NCBI GenBank assembly: GCA_944386595.1 | Contig: CALXBQ010000027.1 | Coordinates: 1 to 58,445 of the forward strand | DNA: 58,445 bases | Direction: 5' to 3' | From: an uncultured Clostridia bacterium | GTDB lineage: Bacteria; Bacillota; Clostridia; Peptostreptococcales; Anaerovoracaceae | Shown here: positions 18,284 to 27,124 of the stretch, piece after piece | Layout of the letters: every line of letters starts with the position of its first letter | Numbering within the stretch: the stretch's first letter is position 1 | The notes under the pieces: generated by a model | What the model was told of the DNA's origin: nothing | Database searches by the model: none | Seen by the model: only the letters and a program-made list of their open reading frames with translations | Program-made: the position numbers and the translations under genes

Positions 18284-18310
18284 CGATTCCTTTTCGGAGT
18301 CGCTTTTTTT
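18282..18310 (+). terminator. intrinsic terminator
   Basis: A 9-bp stem AGCGATTCC/GGAGTCGCT (18282-18290 with 18296-18304, one G-T pair) is followed by seven T. It overlaps the stop codon of the preceding gene. Confidence 0.85.
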
Positions 18311-18364
18311 CGTTCCGAAAAGGGCCGGACTGTGGTAAAATAAAAGGGTAGAAAAGGAGAAATC

Positions 18365-19264
18365 ATGTCTAACACCAAAGGCGGCAGCGTGGGTAACATC
18401 AACTGGTACCCGGGGCATATGAAAAAGACCAGAGAGCTTATACAGGAGAACCTGAAGCTGGTCGATCTGGTAATAGAGGTAATCGACGGGAGAATTCCCG
18501 TTTCAAGCAGAAATCCCATCATAGACGAGCTTGTTTCGGGAAAGGACAGGATCATAGTCTTAAATAAAAGCGACCTTTCGGACGAGGCGGAAAACAGGAA
18601 ATGGGAGAAGGTCTTTTCAAAGTCCGGCGCTCTCGTAATATCGATGAACTGCATGAAGGGAGCCGGAGTAAACGGACTTATAAGGCTTTTAGAGAAGGAG
18701 CAGAACCGAAAGAATGAAGCGAGAGCGGTAAAGAAGCCACTCAGAATGATGATAGTGGGCGTTCCCAACGTGGGGAAATCCTCCCTCATAAACAGGCTTA
18801 CGGGAAAGAAGAGCGCTCAGACGGGAGACAGACCGGGAGTCACCAGAGGAAAGCAGTGGCTATCTCTTAAAAACGGCATGCAGCTTCTGGACACGCCGGG
18901 AATACTGTGGCCTAAGTTCGAGGATCCCGAAACCGGGTTGAACCTGGCATTCTGCGGAAGCATCAAGGACGAGATTATGGACACTGCAAGCCTCGCTCTG
19001 GAGCTCATAGGGGTTCTTTCGGAAAGGTATCCGCAGATGCTCTGCGAAAGATACGGTATCGACGGAATATGCGGGACGCCTCTTGAGACCATGGAGTCAA
19101 TCTGTTTAAAGCGGGGATTCATAAGGCCGGGAAAGCGTATGGACTACGACAGGTGTGCAAGAACGGTTCTCGACGAATTCAGAAGCGCTAAAATAGGCAG
19201 AATAACCCTTGAACCTGCGCCCGTAGCCGAAGAGGCGGAAGCCGGGGAGGACGGAGATGACTAA
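18365..19264 (+). CDS. rbgA: ribosome biogenesis GTPase RbgA/YlqF
   Basis: 299 residues. It is a circularly permuted GTPase: G4 (VLNKSDL) precedes G1 ([14 protein letters not shown]) and G3 ([10 protein letters not shown]). It acts in late 50S assembly. N-terminal [15 protein letters not shown] is the YlqF signature. Cotranscribed with rnhB, whose start overlaps its 3' end by 8 bases, the same order as in Bacillus. A weak promoter (TTCCGA-17-TAAAAT) may lie at about 18311-18345. The C terminus is an acidic, poorly conserved tail. Confidence 0.95.
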   Translation: MSNTKGGSVGNINWYPGHMKKTRELIQENLKLVDLVIEVIDGRIPVSSRNPIIDELVSGKDRIIVLNKSDLSDEAENRKWEKVFSKSGALVISMNCMKGAGVNGLIRLLEKEQNRKNEARAVKKPLRMMIVGVPNVGKSSLINRLTGKKSAQTGDRPGVTRGKQWLSLKNGMQLLDTPGILWPKFEDPETGLNLAFCGSIKDEIMDTASLALELIGVLSERYPQMLCERYGIDGICGTPLETMESICLKRGFIRPGKRMDYDRCARTVLDEFRSAKIGRITLEPAPVAEEAEAGEDGDD

Positions 19265-19931
19265 GGCGGAGAGAGAAGAGAAGCTGCGGCTGCGCCTTAT
19301 GGAGATGAAGGCGTACGAAGAGGAAATAGGAAGTCGCGGTTTTAAGTATATAGCCGGGGTAGACGAGGTAGGAAGAGGGCCTCTTGCCGGGCCTGTGGTA
19401 GCAGCCTGCGCCGTACTTTCCGCAGATTTTGACGTGCTTGGAGTGGACGATTCCAAGAAGCTTTCCGAAAAAAAGAGGGAAGCGCTCTTTGATGAGATAA
19501 AGGAAAAAGCACTGGCCTGGGGCATAGGAAGCGCCGGCTCTGATGTGATAGATGAGATAAACATTCTCGAAGCCACAAAGCTTGCGATGAAGGAGGCTGT
19601 GGCGAAGGCCGACGAAATGCTGAAGTCGGAGCAGGGCGAGAGTATAGATTTCGTCATATTCGACGCCGTGAGGATAGAAGATCTGGGAAAGGAACAGCTT
19701 TCCCTCATAAAGGGAGATCAGAAGAGCGTGTCGGTGGCGGCGGCGTCCATTCTCGCCAAGGTCACCAGAGACCACCTGATGATAGAATATGAAAACGAGT
19801 ATCCGGGATACGCCTTTGCAAGTAACAAGGGCTACGGAACGAAGGCTCACTACGAGGGAATTGAGAGGCTTGGGATTACACCTATACACAGGAGAAGCTT
19901 CCTTACGAAGCTTGATTTAAAGGAGCGGTAA
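19257..19931 (+). CDS. rnhB: ribonuclease HII
   Basis: 224 residues. It removes ribonucleotides from DNA and RNA-DNA hybrids. The signature [19 protein letters not shown] carries the first two acidic residues (Asp-Glu). Further active-site acids lie in [12 protein letters not shown] and [13 protein letters not shown], and [14 protein letters not shown] is diagnostic. The N-terminal 20 residues ([20 protein letters not shown]) are a helical extension seen in many Firmicutes RnhB. GGGGAGG precedes the ATG. Confidence 0.95.
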   Translation: MTKAEREEKLRLRLMEMKAYEEEIGSRGFKYIAGVDEVGRGPLAGPVVAACAVLSADFDVLGVDDSKKLSEKKREALFDEIKEKALAWGIGSAGSDVIDEINILEATKLAMKEAVAKADEMLKSEQGESIDFVIFDAVRIEDLGKEQLSLIKGDQKSVSVAAASILAKVTRDHLMIEYENEYPGYAFASNKGYGTKAHYEGIERLGITPIHRRSFLTKLDLKER

Positions 19932-19932
19932 A

Positions 19933-21609
19933 ATGGAATTTAAGAGCGACATCGAAATCGCGCAGAGCGCGAAAATGGCCGACATAAGAGAAATCGCAGA
20001 GAAGGCCGGCGTTGATGAGAAGTATCTGGAGCAGTACGGAAAGTACAAGGCGAAAGTGGATAACCGTATCATCGAGGATCTGAAGGACAGACCTGACGGC
20101 AAGCTGATACTGGTTACGGCCGTTTCACCGACTCCGGCGGGGGAGGGAAAGACCACCACTTCCGTTGGACTTACGGACGCTCTTTCTAAAATCGGCAAAA
20201 ACGTAATTGCGGCTTTGAGGGAGCCGTCTCTCGGTCCTGTTTTCGGAATCAAAGGCGGCGCTGCGGGAGGCGGCCATGCGCAGGTAGTTCCGATGGAGGA
20301 TATAAACCTGCACTTTACCGGAGATTTCCACGCCATAGGCGCCGCCAACAACCTAATTGCTGCCATGCTCGACAATCACATTCAGCAGGGAAACAAGCTG
20401 GGAATAGATCCGAGAAGGATAACGTGGAAGCGCGCGGTGGATATGAACGACAGACAGCTCCGCTTTATCGTATCGGGCCTGGGCGGAAAGGCCAACGGAG
20501 TTCCGAGAGAGGACGGCTTCGAGATTACCGTTGCCAGCGAAATCATGGCTATTCTCTGCCTCTCAAAAGACATATCCGACCTTAAGGATAAGCTGGGCAG
20601 AATCGTCTTAGGATACACCTATTCGGGAGAACCGGTGACAGTTTCACAGATAAAGGCCGAAGGTGCGGCTGCGGCGCTCCTCAAGGACGCCATAAAGCCT
20701 AACCTGGTTCAGACTCTTGAAAACACCCCGGTGTTCGTTCACGGCGGACCTTTCGCCAACATCGCCCACGGCTGCAACTCCATCGTAGCGACAAAGGCTG
20801 CCCTTAAGCTTGCCGACTACGTCGTAACGGAGGCAGGATTTGCCGCAGACCTGGGCGCGGAGAAGTTCGTGGATATAAAGTGCCGCAAGGCCGGTCTCAC
20901 TCCGTCGGCATGCGTAATAGTGGCTACGGTAAGAGCCCTTAAGTATCACGGCGGAGTTAAGAAGGAAGATTTAAATGAGGAAAACCTGACGGCTCTCGAA
21001 GCGGGACTTCCTAACCTGCTTCAGCATGTGGAAAACGTGACGAAGCACTTCGGTCTTCCTGCCGTTGTTGCAATCAACGAGTTCCCGACCGATACCGAAG
21101 CCGAGGTTAAGATGGTAGAGGAAAAGTGTAAGGCACTTGGTGTAAACGTGGTGCTGAGCCGCGTATGGGCAGAAGGCGGAGCAGGGGGAACGGATCTTGC
21201 CCGTGAGGTAGTAAGGCTCTGCGAGGAGAAGAACGACTTCCACTTCGTATATCCGCTGGACATATCCATAAAGGAAAAGATAGAGGCCGTTGCCACGAAG
21301 ATTTATCATGCAGACGGCGTAGTGTTCGAGTCGAAGGCCGAAAAACAGCTTAAAGAGCTGGAAGATCTGGGCTTTAACGACGTTCCTGTCTGCATGGCGA
21401 AGACTCAGTACAGCTTCTCCGACAGACCTGAGCTTAAGGGCGCGCCGAAGGGTTTTAAGATTACCGTAAAGGATCTCAAGATCGATGCAGGCGCAGGATT
21501 CATAGTGGTAAAGACTGGAGATATTATGACGATGCCGGGACTTCCTAAGGTTCCTGCGGCAGAGAACATCGACGTTGATAACGACGGAAGGATTACGGGA
21601 CTGTTTTAA
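19933..21609 (+). CDS. fhs: formate--tetrahydrofolate ligase
   Basis: 558 residues, full length. Fhs makes 10-formyl-THF from formate, THF and ATP, the entry of formate into one-carbon metabolism. The P-loop is [10 protein letters not shown] (67-76). The conserved segments [19 protein letters not shown] and [11 protein letters not shown] are present. First of a three-gene one-carbon operon (fhs-fchA-folD). It follows rnhB by one base, so it may be read from the rbgA promoter; no other promoter was recognised. No metF or acsABCD genes lie in the window, so acetogenesis cannot be concluded. Confidence 0.97.
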   Translation: MEFKSDIEIAQSAKMADIREIAEKAGVDEKYLEQYGKYKAKVDNRIIEDLKDRPDGKLILVTAVSPTPAGEGKTTTSVGLTDALSKIGKNVIAALREPSLGPVFGIKGGAAGGGHAQVVPMEDINLHFTGDFHAIGAANNLIAAMLDNHIQQGNKLGIDPRRITWKRAVDMNDRQLRFIVSGLGGKANGVPREDGFEITVASEIMAILCLSKDISDLKDKLGRIVLGYTYSGEPVTVSQIKAEGAAAALLKDAIKPNLVQTLENTPVFVHGGPFANIAHGCNSIVATKAALKLADYVVTEAGFAADLGAEKFVDIKCRKAGLTPSACVIVATVRALKYHGGVKKEDLNEENLTALEAGLPNLLQHVENVTKHFGLPAVVAINEFPTDTEAEVKMVEEKCKALGVNVVLSRVWAEGGAGGTDLAREVVRLCEEKNDFHFVYPLDISIKEKIEAVATKIYHADGVVFESKAEKQLKELEDLGFNDVPVCMAKTQYSFSDRPELKGAPKGFKITVKDLKIDAGAGFIVVKTGDIMTMPGLPKVPAAENIDVDNDGRITGLF

Positions 21610-21610
21610 T

Positions 21611-22291
21611 ATGACTGATAACGGGACAAAGACTGCAGAGAGCGGAAGGTCTGCAGACCTGATAAGGGAAAAACGGATAACTGAATTTATGACGGAGCTG
21701 GGATCTAAAGCTCCGGTTCCGGGCGGAGGCGGCGCGGCGGCTCTTGCAGGCGCCGCCGGAGCCTCTTTAGGCGCTATGGTCGGTTCTCTCACTGCGGGCA
21801 AGAAAAAGTATGCGGACGTGGAAGAGGATATTCAGGCTTTGATGAAAGAAGCTCTCGCCTTAAAGGACAGGCTTCTTTCCCTGATAGACGAGGACGCGGA
21901 AGGGTTTCAGCCTTTGTCAGAGGCTTACGGTATGCCGTCAGAGACGGAAGCCGAAAGAGAAGAGAAAGGCCGAATTATGGAAAATGCCCTGAGAAAAGCC
22001 TGCAAAGCTCCTATTGAAATGATGCGCTGCTGCTGCCGCGTCATAGACCTGTGCGGTGAGTTTGCGGTAAAGGGAAGCCGCCTTGCCGTAAGCGATGCGG
22101 GATGCGGCGCAATTCTGGCCAAATCGGCGCTGCAGGCGGCGTCTTTAAACGTCTTTATAAATACGAAGATGATGAAGGACAGGGAATCTGCAGTTAAGCT
22201 TGAAGAAGAGGCCGAAGGCCTTTTGAACGAATACACCGTGCGGGCCGACGAAGTCTACGGCATGGTGTATAAAAACTTGAGAAATATTTAG
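21611..22291 (+). CDS. fchA: formimidoyl-THF cyclodeaminase / methenyl-THF cyclohydrolase family (FchA)
   Basis: 226 residues from the ATG at 21611, one base after the fhs stop; the earlier in-frame TTG (21575) lies inside fhs. FTCD_C fold: GSKAPVPGGGGAAALAGAAG binds folate, and ALKDRLLSLIDEDAEGF is the next conserved helix. In clostridia and methylotrophs FchA hydrolyses methenyl-THF to 10-formyl-THF. That role fits its place between fhs and folD, all the more because FolD here lacks cyclohydrolase residues. A cyclodeaminase role in histidine or purine breakdown is the alternative. Confidence 0.92.
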   Translation: MTDNGTKTAESGRSADLIREKRITEFMTELGSKAPVPGGGGAAALAGAAGASLGAMVGSLTAGKKKYADVEEDIQALMKEALALKDRLLSLIDEDAEGFQPLSEAYGMPSETEAEREEKGRIMENALRKACKAPIEMMRCCCRVIDLCGEFAVKGSRLAVSDAGCGAILAKSALQAASLNVFINTKMMKDRESAVKLEEEAEGLLNEYTVRADEVYGMVYKNLRNI

Positions 22292-22302
22292 GAGTCGCAT
22301 AT

Positions 22303-23244
22303 ATGGAAATTCTGAAAGGAAAACCGGTATCCGAAGCTGTGGAGGGAGAGATAAGAGAGAGACTTATTCCCCTCTACGAGCAGAATATAGTGCCAACTCT
22401 CGCCATAGTGAGGGTGGGAAACAACCCGGGGGATATAGCCTACGAGAACGGAGCGATAAAAAAAGCGAAATCCGTAGGCGTTCAGGCGGAAAAGTTTACA
22501 TGCCCCGAGGATATGGAAGAGGACGATGTGATTTCCGTAATTCAGTCTCTGAACGAAAACGCGGGAATTCACGGGATTCTGCTTTTGCAGCCTTTGCCGG
22601 CAAAATTCGACGGAGACAGAATCAGGAACGCCATATCTCCGGAAAAGGACGTGGACTGCACCTCGGACGCTTCCCTGGCCCGGTTCTTTGTGAGAGGTGA
22701 GGGTTTTTGCCCTTGCACCGCAGAAAGCGCCATGGAGATTTTAAAGCACTACGGCGTGGAGATTTCGGGCAGAAGAGCCGTAGTCATAGGAAGAAGCATG
22801 GTCATAGGAAGACCTGCGGCCCTTATGCTTATGAGAGAAAACGCCACCGTCACCGTCTGTCACTCAAAGACGCCTGCGGATACATTAAGGCAGGCGTGCA
22901 GGGAAGCCGATATAATCGTAACGGCGGCAGGAAAGATCGATGCGGTTACGGAGGATATGATGACGGAAAAGCAGGTTATAGTAGACGTCGGAATCAACTT
23001 CGATTCTGAAGGAAAGATGCGTGGAGACGCCGATTTTGAGGCTGCGGGGAGGATATGCCGCGCTGCGACACCTGTTCCGGGAGGAGTGGGCAGCGTGACG
23101 ACAGCAATACTCATGAGACATCTGGTTGCTGCGGCAGAGCAGCAGTTCAGGAGAGGCGAAACGTCCGGAAAGGATTTTCTCCACCCGATACAGGAGGACA
23201 GGTCAAATGAAGATTTACTGCTATTCAAGATGCTCCACATGTAA
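22303..23244 (+). CDS. folD: methylene-THF dehydrogenase, FolD family with altered cyclohydrolase site
   Basis: 313 residues. The Rossmann segment is VVIGRSMVIGRPAALMLM, and DVGINF and TPVPGGVGSVTTAIL are canonical. A gapless comparison with E. coli FolD (from memory) keeps Tyr47. The catalytic Lys (E. coli Lys54) is Ala51, and the Gln of the VQLPLP motif is Leu in GILLLQPLP, with a Gln one position later. The Asp of KDVD is kept. It probably works only as the dehydrogenase, leaving the cyclohydrolase step to FchA. The last ~30 residues run past the usual end and overlap the next gene by 38 bases. Confidence 0.93.
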   Translation: MEILKGKPVSEAVEGEIRERLIPLYEQNIVPTLAIVRVGNNPGDIAYENGAIKKAKSVGVQAEKFTCPEDMEEDDVISVIQSLNENAGIHGILLLQPLPAKFDGDRIRNAISPEKDVDCTSDASLARFFVRGEGFCPCTAESAMEILKHYGVEISGRRAVVIGRSMVIGRPAALMLMRENATVTVCHSKTPADTLRQACREADIIVTAAGKIDAVTEDMMTEKQVIVDVGINFDSEGKMRGDADFEAAGRICRAATPVPGGVGSVTTAILMRHLVAAAEQQFRRGETSGKDFLHPIQEDRSNEDLLLFKMLHM

Positions 23245-23557
23245 GAAAGCCCTGGCGTGGCTCGATGAACGCGGAATAAAGTACGAGCTCCTCGATATAA
23301 AGGAGCAGCATCCGGGCGAGGAGGAACTTAGAGCGTACCATCGGCTCAGCGGCCTTCCCCTTAAGAAGTTTTTCAATACCAGCGGAATGATATACAGGGA
23401 AATGGAGCTTTCCAAAAAGCTTCCGACCATGTCTGAGGACGAACAGTACGCTCTCCTTGCGACTGACGGAATGCTGGTTAAAAGACCTCTGGTCGTAGGA
23501 GACGACTTCGTTCTCACCGGATTCAGAGAAAAAGAGTGGGAAGAGAAGCTGGGATAG
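23207..23557 (+). CDS. ArsC/Spx family thioredoxin-fold protein
   Basis: 116 residues from the ATG at 23207, with CAGGAGG nine bases upstream inside folD. It begins MKIYCYSRCSTCKKALAWLD, a thioredoxin-like fold with a CxxC pair (Cys9 and Cys12). It continues with LPLKKFFNTSGMIYREMELS and LVKRPLVVGDDFVLTGF, the ArsC/YffB/Spx pattern. It could be a glutathione- or thioredoxin-linked reductase or a redox regulator. Arsenate reduction is possible but no ars genes are present. Translationally coupled to folD by overlap. Confidence 0.88.
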   Translation: MKIYCYSRCSTCKKALAWLDERGIKYELLDIKEQHPGEEELRAYHRLSGLPLKKFFNTSGMIYREMELSKKLPTMSEDEQYALLATDGMLVKRPLVVGDDFVLTGFREKEWEEKLG

Positions 23558-23567
23558 GAGAGAATGC

Positions 23568-23738
23568 GTGAAAACATATCATGCTCCTAAGCTCGCATGG
23601 AGGTTCTGCGTGCTCGGATTCTCATTCTTACAGGGAATCAACATTTATAGAGTTTTTATACGAAATGCCCTGAATTCAGACTGCATTATCACCACGCAAA
23701 AAACCGATGCTCCTCAAATAGTAATCGGTATGCTTTGA
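23568..23738 (+). CDS. small hypothetical ORF (56 residues)
   Basis: A GTG start at 23568 is preceded by TAGGAG at a good distance, 10 bases after the ArsC-like stop. The predicted product begins VKTYHAPKLAWRFCVLGFSF and ends with APQIVIGML. It has one weakly hydrophobic stretch and no recognised domain. A hairpin follows 6 bases after the stop. It may be a real small gene or the remnant of one. Confidence 0.3.
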   Translation: MKTYHAPKLAWRFCVLGFSFLQGINIYRVFIRNALNSDCIITTQKTDAPQIVIGML

Positions 23739-23743
23739 AACTG

Positions 23744-23776
23744 TGCCGGCTTCCCACGCAAAGGAAGAAGCCGGCA
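23744..23776. terminator. hairpin between convergent units
   Basis: A 10-bp perfect stem TGCCGGCTTC/GAAGCCGGCA (23744-23753 with 23767-23776). No strong T run on either strand, but it sits where the plus-strand folate operon meets the minus-strand toxin gene. Confidence 0.5.
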
Positions 23777-23799
23777 TATCCTTCCATCTAAAAAATATG

Positions 23800-24111
23800 T
23801 TATAGATTTAGTTTTTCTAATTTCTCTTTTATATCCGACCTGCTGTACAGTATTCTGGATATAATGACGTCATCTCCTGAAATGTAATATATGATTGAAT
23901 AATTGCCTGCTAACGCACGTCTGAAAGGAACTGTCAGCCTCAAATCAAGAAGCTGGTATCCTTCCGGAAAGAAGTTCAAACGGCTGATCAGGGCAGAAAT
24001 ATTCGCGCACTGTCGCCGTGCGCTGTCAGGAGACATAAGCTTACAGGCGATGTATTCATATATGTTTTTCAGATCTGATTCGGCCTTTGATGAAATCCAT
24101 ACTTTGTACAT
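23800..24111 (-). CDS. RelE/ParE family toxin
   Basis: 103 residues from the ATG at 24111; a GTG at 24123 would add four residues and overlap the antitoxin by 11 bases. MYKVWISSKAESDLKNIYEY, then FPEGYQLLDLRLTVPFRRAL and YSIIYYISGDDVIISRILY, give the RelE/ParE fold with a basic surface loop. It probably cleaves mRNA at the ribosome (RelE) or poisons gyrase (ParE); the sequence alone does not decide. The antitoxin is immediately upstream in the same transcript. Confidence 0.88.
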   Translation of the reverse strand: MYKVWISSKAESDLKNIYEYIACKLMSPDSARRQCANISALISRLNFFPEGYQLLDLRLTVPFRRALAGNYSIIYYISGDDVIISRILYSRSDIKEKLEKLNL

Positions 24112-24112
24112 C

Positions 24113-24421
24113 TTATTCGTCACTGCCTTTATAAAACTGATTAAGAACGTCTTCGGCGACCTTTAGTCTGCCTTTTTCTGCATCCTCCACGCCTTTCATC
24201 AATTCTGAATAGAGCTGCTCAGGTGACATGAGATCGGCGTTAAGCTCATCAGGGGCTTCCGGCAGGGCAATTCTGAACGGTATGCTTCCTGTAAGGGAAA
24301 TCTGAGTAAGGTACACGTTTATCGCGGTGGACATGGGAACGCCTAATCTGGAGAGTACATCCTCCGCGCGTTCTTTTACATCCGGATCGATTCTGAGATT
24401 TAATGTTGCGGTCTTAGACAT
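24113..24421 (-). CDS. RelB/DinJ family antitoxin
   Basis: 102 residues. The N-terminal ribbon-helix-helix is TATLNLRIDPDVKERAEDVL followed by LGVPMSTAINVYL, the RelB/DinJ pattern. The C-terminal half is acidic and helical, for toxin neutralisation. The ATG has AAGGAGG upstream. As the DNA-binding member it should bind the repeats over its own promoter (24438-24456). Confidence 0.9.
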   Translation of the reverse strand: MSKTATLNLRIDPDVKERAEDVLSRLGVPMSTAINVYLTQISLTGSIPFRIALPEAPDELNADLMSPEQLYSELMKGVEDAEKGRLKVAEDVLNQFYKGSDE

Positions 24422-24437
24422 GACACATACCTCCTTG

Positions 24438-24473
24438 TAACGCTATTATAACGCTAAACACATTACGTTTCAA
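24438..24473 (-). promoter_or_regulatory. promoter with repeat operator of the RelB/RelE module
   Basis: On the minus strand TTGAAA (24473-24468) and TATAAT (24450-24445) are 17 bases apart. Two direct copies of TAACGCTA (24438-24445 and 24449-24456), 11 bases centre to centre, overlap the -10 box. The one-turn spacing suits two RHH dimers. Confidence 0.7.
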
Positions 24474-24500
24474 GCACGATTCTTGATTTGAATCAGAAAA

Positions 24501-24540
24501 TACAAAAGCGGCAGTATGCGCATGGAACGCGGCTGCCGCT
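24501..24540 (-). terminator. terminator of the MBOAT/DHHW cluster
   Basis: The stem AGCGGCAG/CTGCCGCT (24507-24514 with 24533-24540) is followed on the minus strand by TTTTGTATTTT, just past the DHHW gene stop. Confidence 0.7.
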
Positions 24541-24553
24541 GAATTATTATATT

Positions 24554-25696
24554 TTATTCCACCATCATCTCAAGGCTCATGTCGGCGAAGAAGGTGTTGG
24601 CGTTGTAGAGGAACAGCACATCGGTGACGGATTCGGACGATATGATGTCCTGGATGTTGTCGTAGAAGTATCTCGGATCTACTACGACTATTTCGCTGAA
24701 GCACTGGGACAGGAACGGCACCATGCTGTTGGCGTAGGAGTCCTTTATGAGAAGGAGATGTCTGTCCGTATCAAGGGGCGTCCTTACCGTATACATAGGG
24801 TGGTTGCTGCCGCCGAATACGGTGTATGCGTCCTTTGTGTCAAGGCTGTCCACCTGGTAGAACTGGGTGGTTTTCTCCTTGGTGTCGCTGTAGTAGATTA
24901 CGCTGTTTTCGTAGCCTTCGGAATCCTCAGCCGGAAGATAGATCTTGATGGCGTCGTCCATTCCGTTTACGAAGCCGCTCTTTGAGGCGAGGGTGCCTCT
25001 GAAGTCGTTCTTAACGGCGTAATCGGTGTAGGTGACTTTGTTGCCAAGCTCCATAACCGAGTTGACCTGCTCGAAGGCCAGGTATGCGCCGTCTGTGGTC
25101 CAGTGGTGGTCGGTGCGGTAGTAGAGCTGAGTATCTTTCTTTGCTTCTTTAAAGGTGTCGCGAACGTCTATAGGCGTGATGCCTAAGGACTCCACGGTCT
25201 CAAAGAAGTCGTCCATGTATTTGTTCTGGTTCGCCGTGCTGACGGCTATAGGAAGCTTGTCCGACAAAATATTCGCAGCGTTAGGCGCGAGGAGAAAATA
25301 CATCTTCAGGTCAGGGTTGGCCTCTTTGAACGCGGTGAGGGCGGAAGTGTTGCTCTCCTTTACGTCCTTTGTGGGAACGGTGATGTCCTCCATGAGATAG
25401 CTGTCCCGGCACCTGTATACTCCGTTGGACTCAAGGCCGCCGAGAGCGGTGTCTGCGGCTGTTTTAAGCCTGATGAATCCGTTACGCAGTATGAACTGGT
25501 CGCTGGCGTAGTCTTCAATCTTTGACTCGAAACGGCCTTCCTTGTAGGCCGAAACGGAAAAGGAAGGAAGCTGCTGAAGCACACGGTTTTCTTCATCGGA
25601 GTTTTTCTTATCCGGAATTATTATATTTGCAATGAATACCGCCATGAGTATTACCAGAAAGACGGTTCCCATGAGAGCGGAAGTTGTTTTCTTCAT
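24554..25696 (-). CDS. DHHW family protein (AlgJ/AlgX-like acylation partner)
   Basis: 380 residues. There is one N-terminal membrane anchor (about 8-27) and the rest is extracellular. The family motif RTDHHWTTDGAYLAF lies at 194-208 and LLLIKDSYANSMVPFL near 315, giving the catalytic-like Asp-His and Ser of SGNH-type AlgJ/AlgX/DHHW proteins. Partners of MBOAT enzymes, they probably take the acyl group and place it on a surface polysaccharide outside the membrane. Last gene of the cluster. Confidence 0.9.
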   Translation of the reverse strand: MKKTTSALMGTVFLVILMAVFIANIIIPDKKNSDEENRVLQQLPSFSVSAYKEGRFESKIEDYASDQFILRNGFIRLKTAADTALGGLESNGVYRCRDSYLMEDITVPTKDVKESNTSALTAFKEANPDLKMYFLLAPNAANILSDKLPIAVSTANQNKYMDDFFETVESLGITPIDVRDTFKEAKKDTQLYYRTDHHWTTDGAYLAFEQVNSVMELGNKVTYTDYAVKNDFRGTLASKSGFVNGMDDAIKIYLPAEDSEGYENSVIYYSDTKEKTTQFYQVDSLDTKDAYTVFGGSNHPMYTVRTPLDTDRHLLLIKDSYANSMVPFLSQCFSEIVVVDPRYFYDNIQDIISSESVTDVLFLYNANTFFADMSLEMMVE

Positions 25697-25738
25697 ATTT
25701 TTTCCCTTCGTAATAACAATATCCCTTATGCGAAGTCC

Positions 25739-27124
25739 TTAGAACCTGAAGTACAGGAACGGATTATAGCTGGAGAATATGAGAAACGCTATGGTTATGA
25801 TGAAAAGTCCGAAGAGAAGAACCATGCCCAGAACGGGTATGCGGTTCAAAAGCTCCATGAACTTTCTGTACGGTCTCGGTCCTGCGCATATGGACGCGAT
25901 GAGTACCATAAGCAGGTTTGTCCTCAAAAGGTATATGAACTCGCTGTTGATGACAGGTTCGCCGCCCAGGAAGAACATATCGGCAAGGTATCCGCCGGCT
26001 TCGGAGATGGATTCTATGCTGAAGAACACCCATCCGATCATGACGATAACCATGGTATATATGTGACGTACCCATACGGGCGTTTTTTCCATATATTTTC
26101 CGAAGACGTATTTCTCTAAAATGAGCAGGACTCCGTAGTACAGACCCCACGCTACAAAGTTCCAGCTTGCGCCGTGCCAGAGACCGGTAAGCCCCCATAC
26201 TATGAGGAGGTTTATTATGTGGCGGTGAACTTTTACACGGTTTCCTCCCAGAGGAATGTAAACGTATTCTCTGAACCAGGTGCTGAGGGAGATGTGCCAT
26301 CTTCTCCAGAACTCGGTTATGGATTTGGAAACGTAAGGGTAGTTGAAGTTCTCCATGAAATGGAAGCCCATCATTTTTCCAAGACCTATGGCCATATCCG
26401 AATATCCGCTGAAGTCGAAGTATATCTGCAGGGTGTAGGCTGCGATTCCCAGCCATGCGGCCAGAACAGACATATCGGAATCCAGGGCTCTTACTGTCTC
26501 AAAGAGGGCGCCCAGACTGTTTGCAAGTATTACCTTTTTGCCGAGACCTATTATGAATCTCAGTACTCCCTGACCGATGAGATCGAGGTTTATCACTCTG
26601 TTATCCAGCTGCTCGGCAACGTCCTTGTACTTTACTATAGGGCCTGCGATTAGCTGAGGGAAAAGGCTCAGGTACAGGGTGAATTTCAAAGGGTTTATCT
26701 GAACCTTCACGTTGTTTCTGTAAACGTCGAAGATATAGCTCATGGCCTGGAAGGTATAGAAGGATATACCTATAGGAAGAGGCAGCGGCGTGTAGTTGAT
26801 GTTTATGCCAAAGAGTGCGCCTACTGTATCCAAAAGGAAGCCGTAGTATTTAAAGAATCCCAGAATGAGAAGATTCATCACCACGGTGAAAATTAGCGTG
26901 GCCTTCTTTCCCTTTTTCTTCTCTCTGGTGATATCGATTGCCATAAAGTAGTTGAAGATGGCGGAGAAGATCATCAGGAACACGTAAACAGGCTCCCCCC
27001 AGCTGTAGAAGATAATGCTGGCAATAAGGAGCACAGTGTTTTTTGCCTTCTTAGGTACGGCATAGTAGAGGAACAGCACCACAGGCAGAAAATAAAATAT
27101 GAAAAATATACTGCTAAATAACAT
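25739..27124 (-). CDS. MBOAT family O-acyltransferase
   Basis: 461 residues with about eleven membrane helices. Family landmarks are FYTFQAMSYIFDVYR, FPQLIAGPIVKY, FNYPYVSKSITEFWRRWHIS and the active-site histidine in LTGLWHGASWNFV, as in AlgI, PatA and DltB. It moves an acyl group (usually acetyl) across the membrane for transfer to a surface glycan. Overlaps the DUF4358-like gene by 11 bases. No teichoic-acid dlt genes are near, so an exopolysaccharide or peptidoglycan target is more likely than D-alanylation (inference). Confidence 0.93.
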   Translation of the reverse strand: MLFSSIFFIFYFLPVVLFLYYAVPKKAKNTVLLIASIIFYSWGEPVYVFLMIFSAIFNYFMAIDITREKKKGKKATLIFTVVMNLLILGFFKYYGFLLDTVGALFGININYTPLPLPIGISFYTFQAMSYIFDVYRNNVKVQINPLKFTLYLSLFPQLIAGPIVKYKDVAEQLDNRVINLDLIGQGVLRFIIGLGKKVILANSLGALFETVRALDSDMSVLAAWLGIAAYTLQIYFDFSGYSDMAIGLGKMMGFHFMENFNYPYVSKSITEFWRRWHISLSTWFREYVYIPLGGNRVKVHRHIINLLIVWGLTGLWHGASWNFVAWGLYYGVLLILEKYVFGKYMEKTPVWVRHIYTMVIVMIGWVFFSIESISEAGGYLADMFFLGGEPVINSEFIYLLRTNLLMVLIASICAGPRPYRKFMELLNRIPVLGMVLLFGLFIITIAFLIFSSYNPFLYFRF

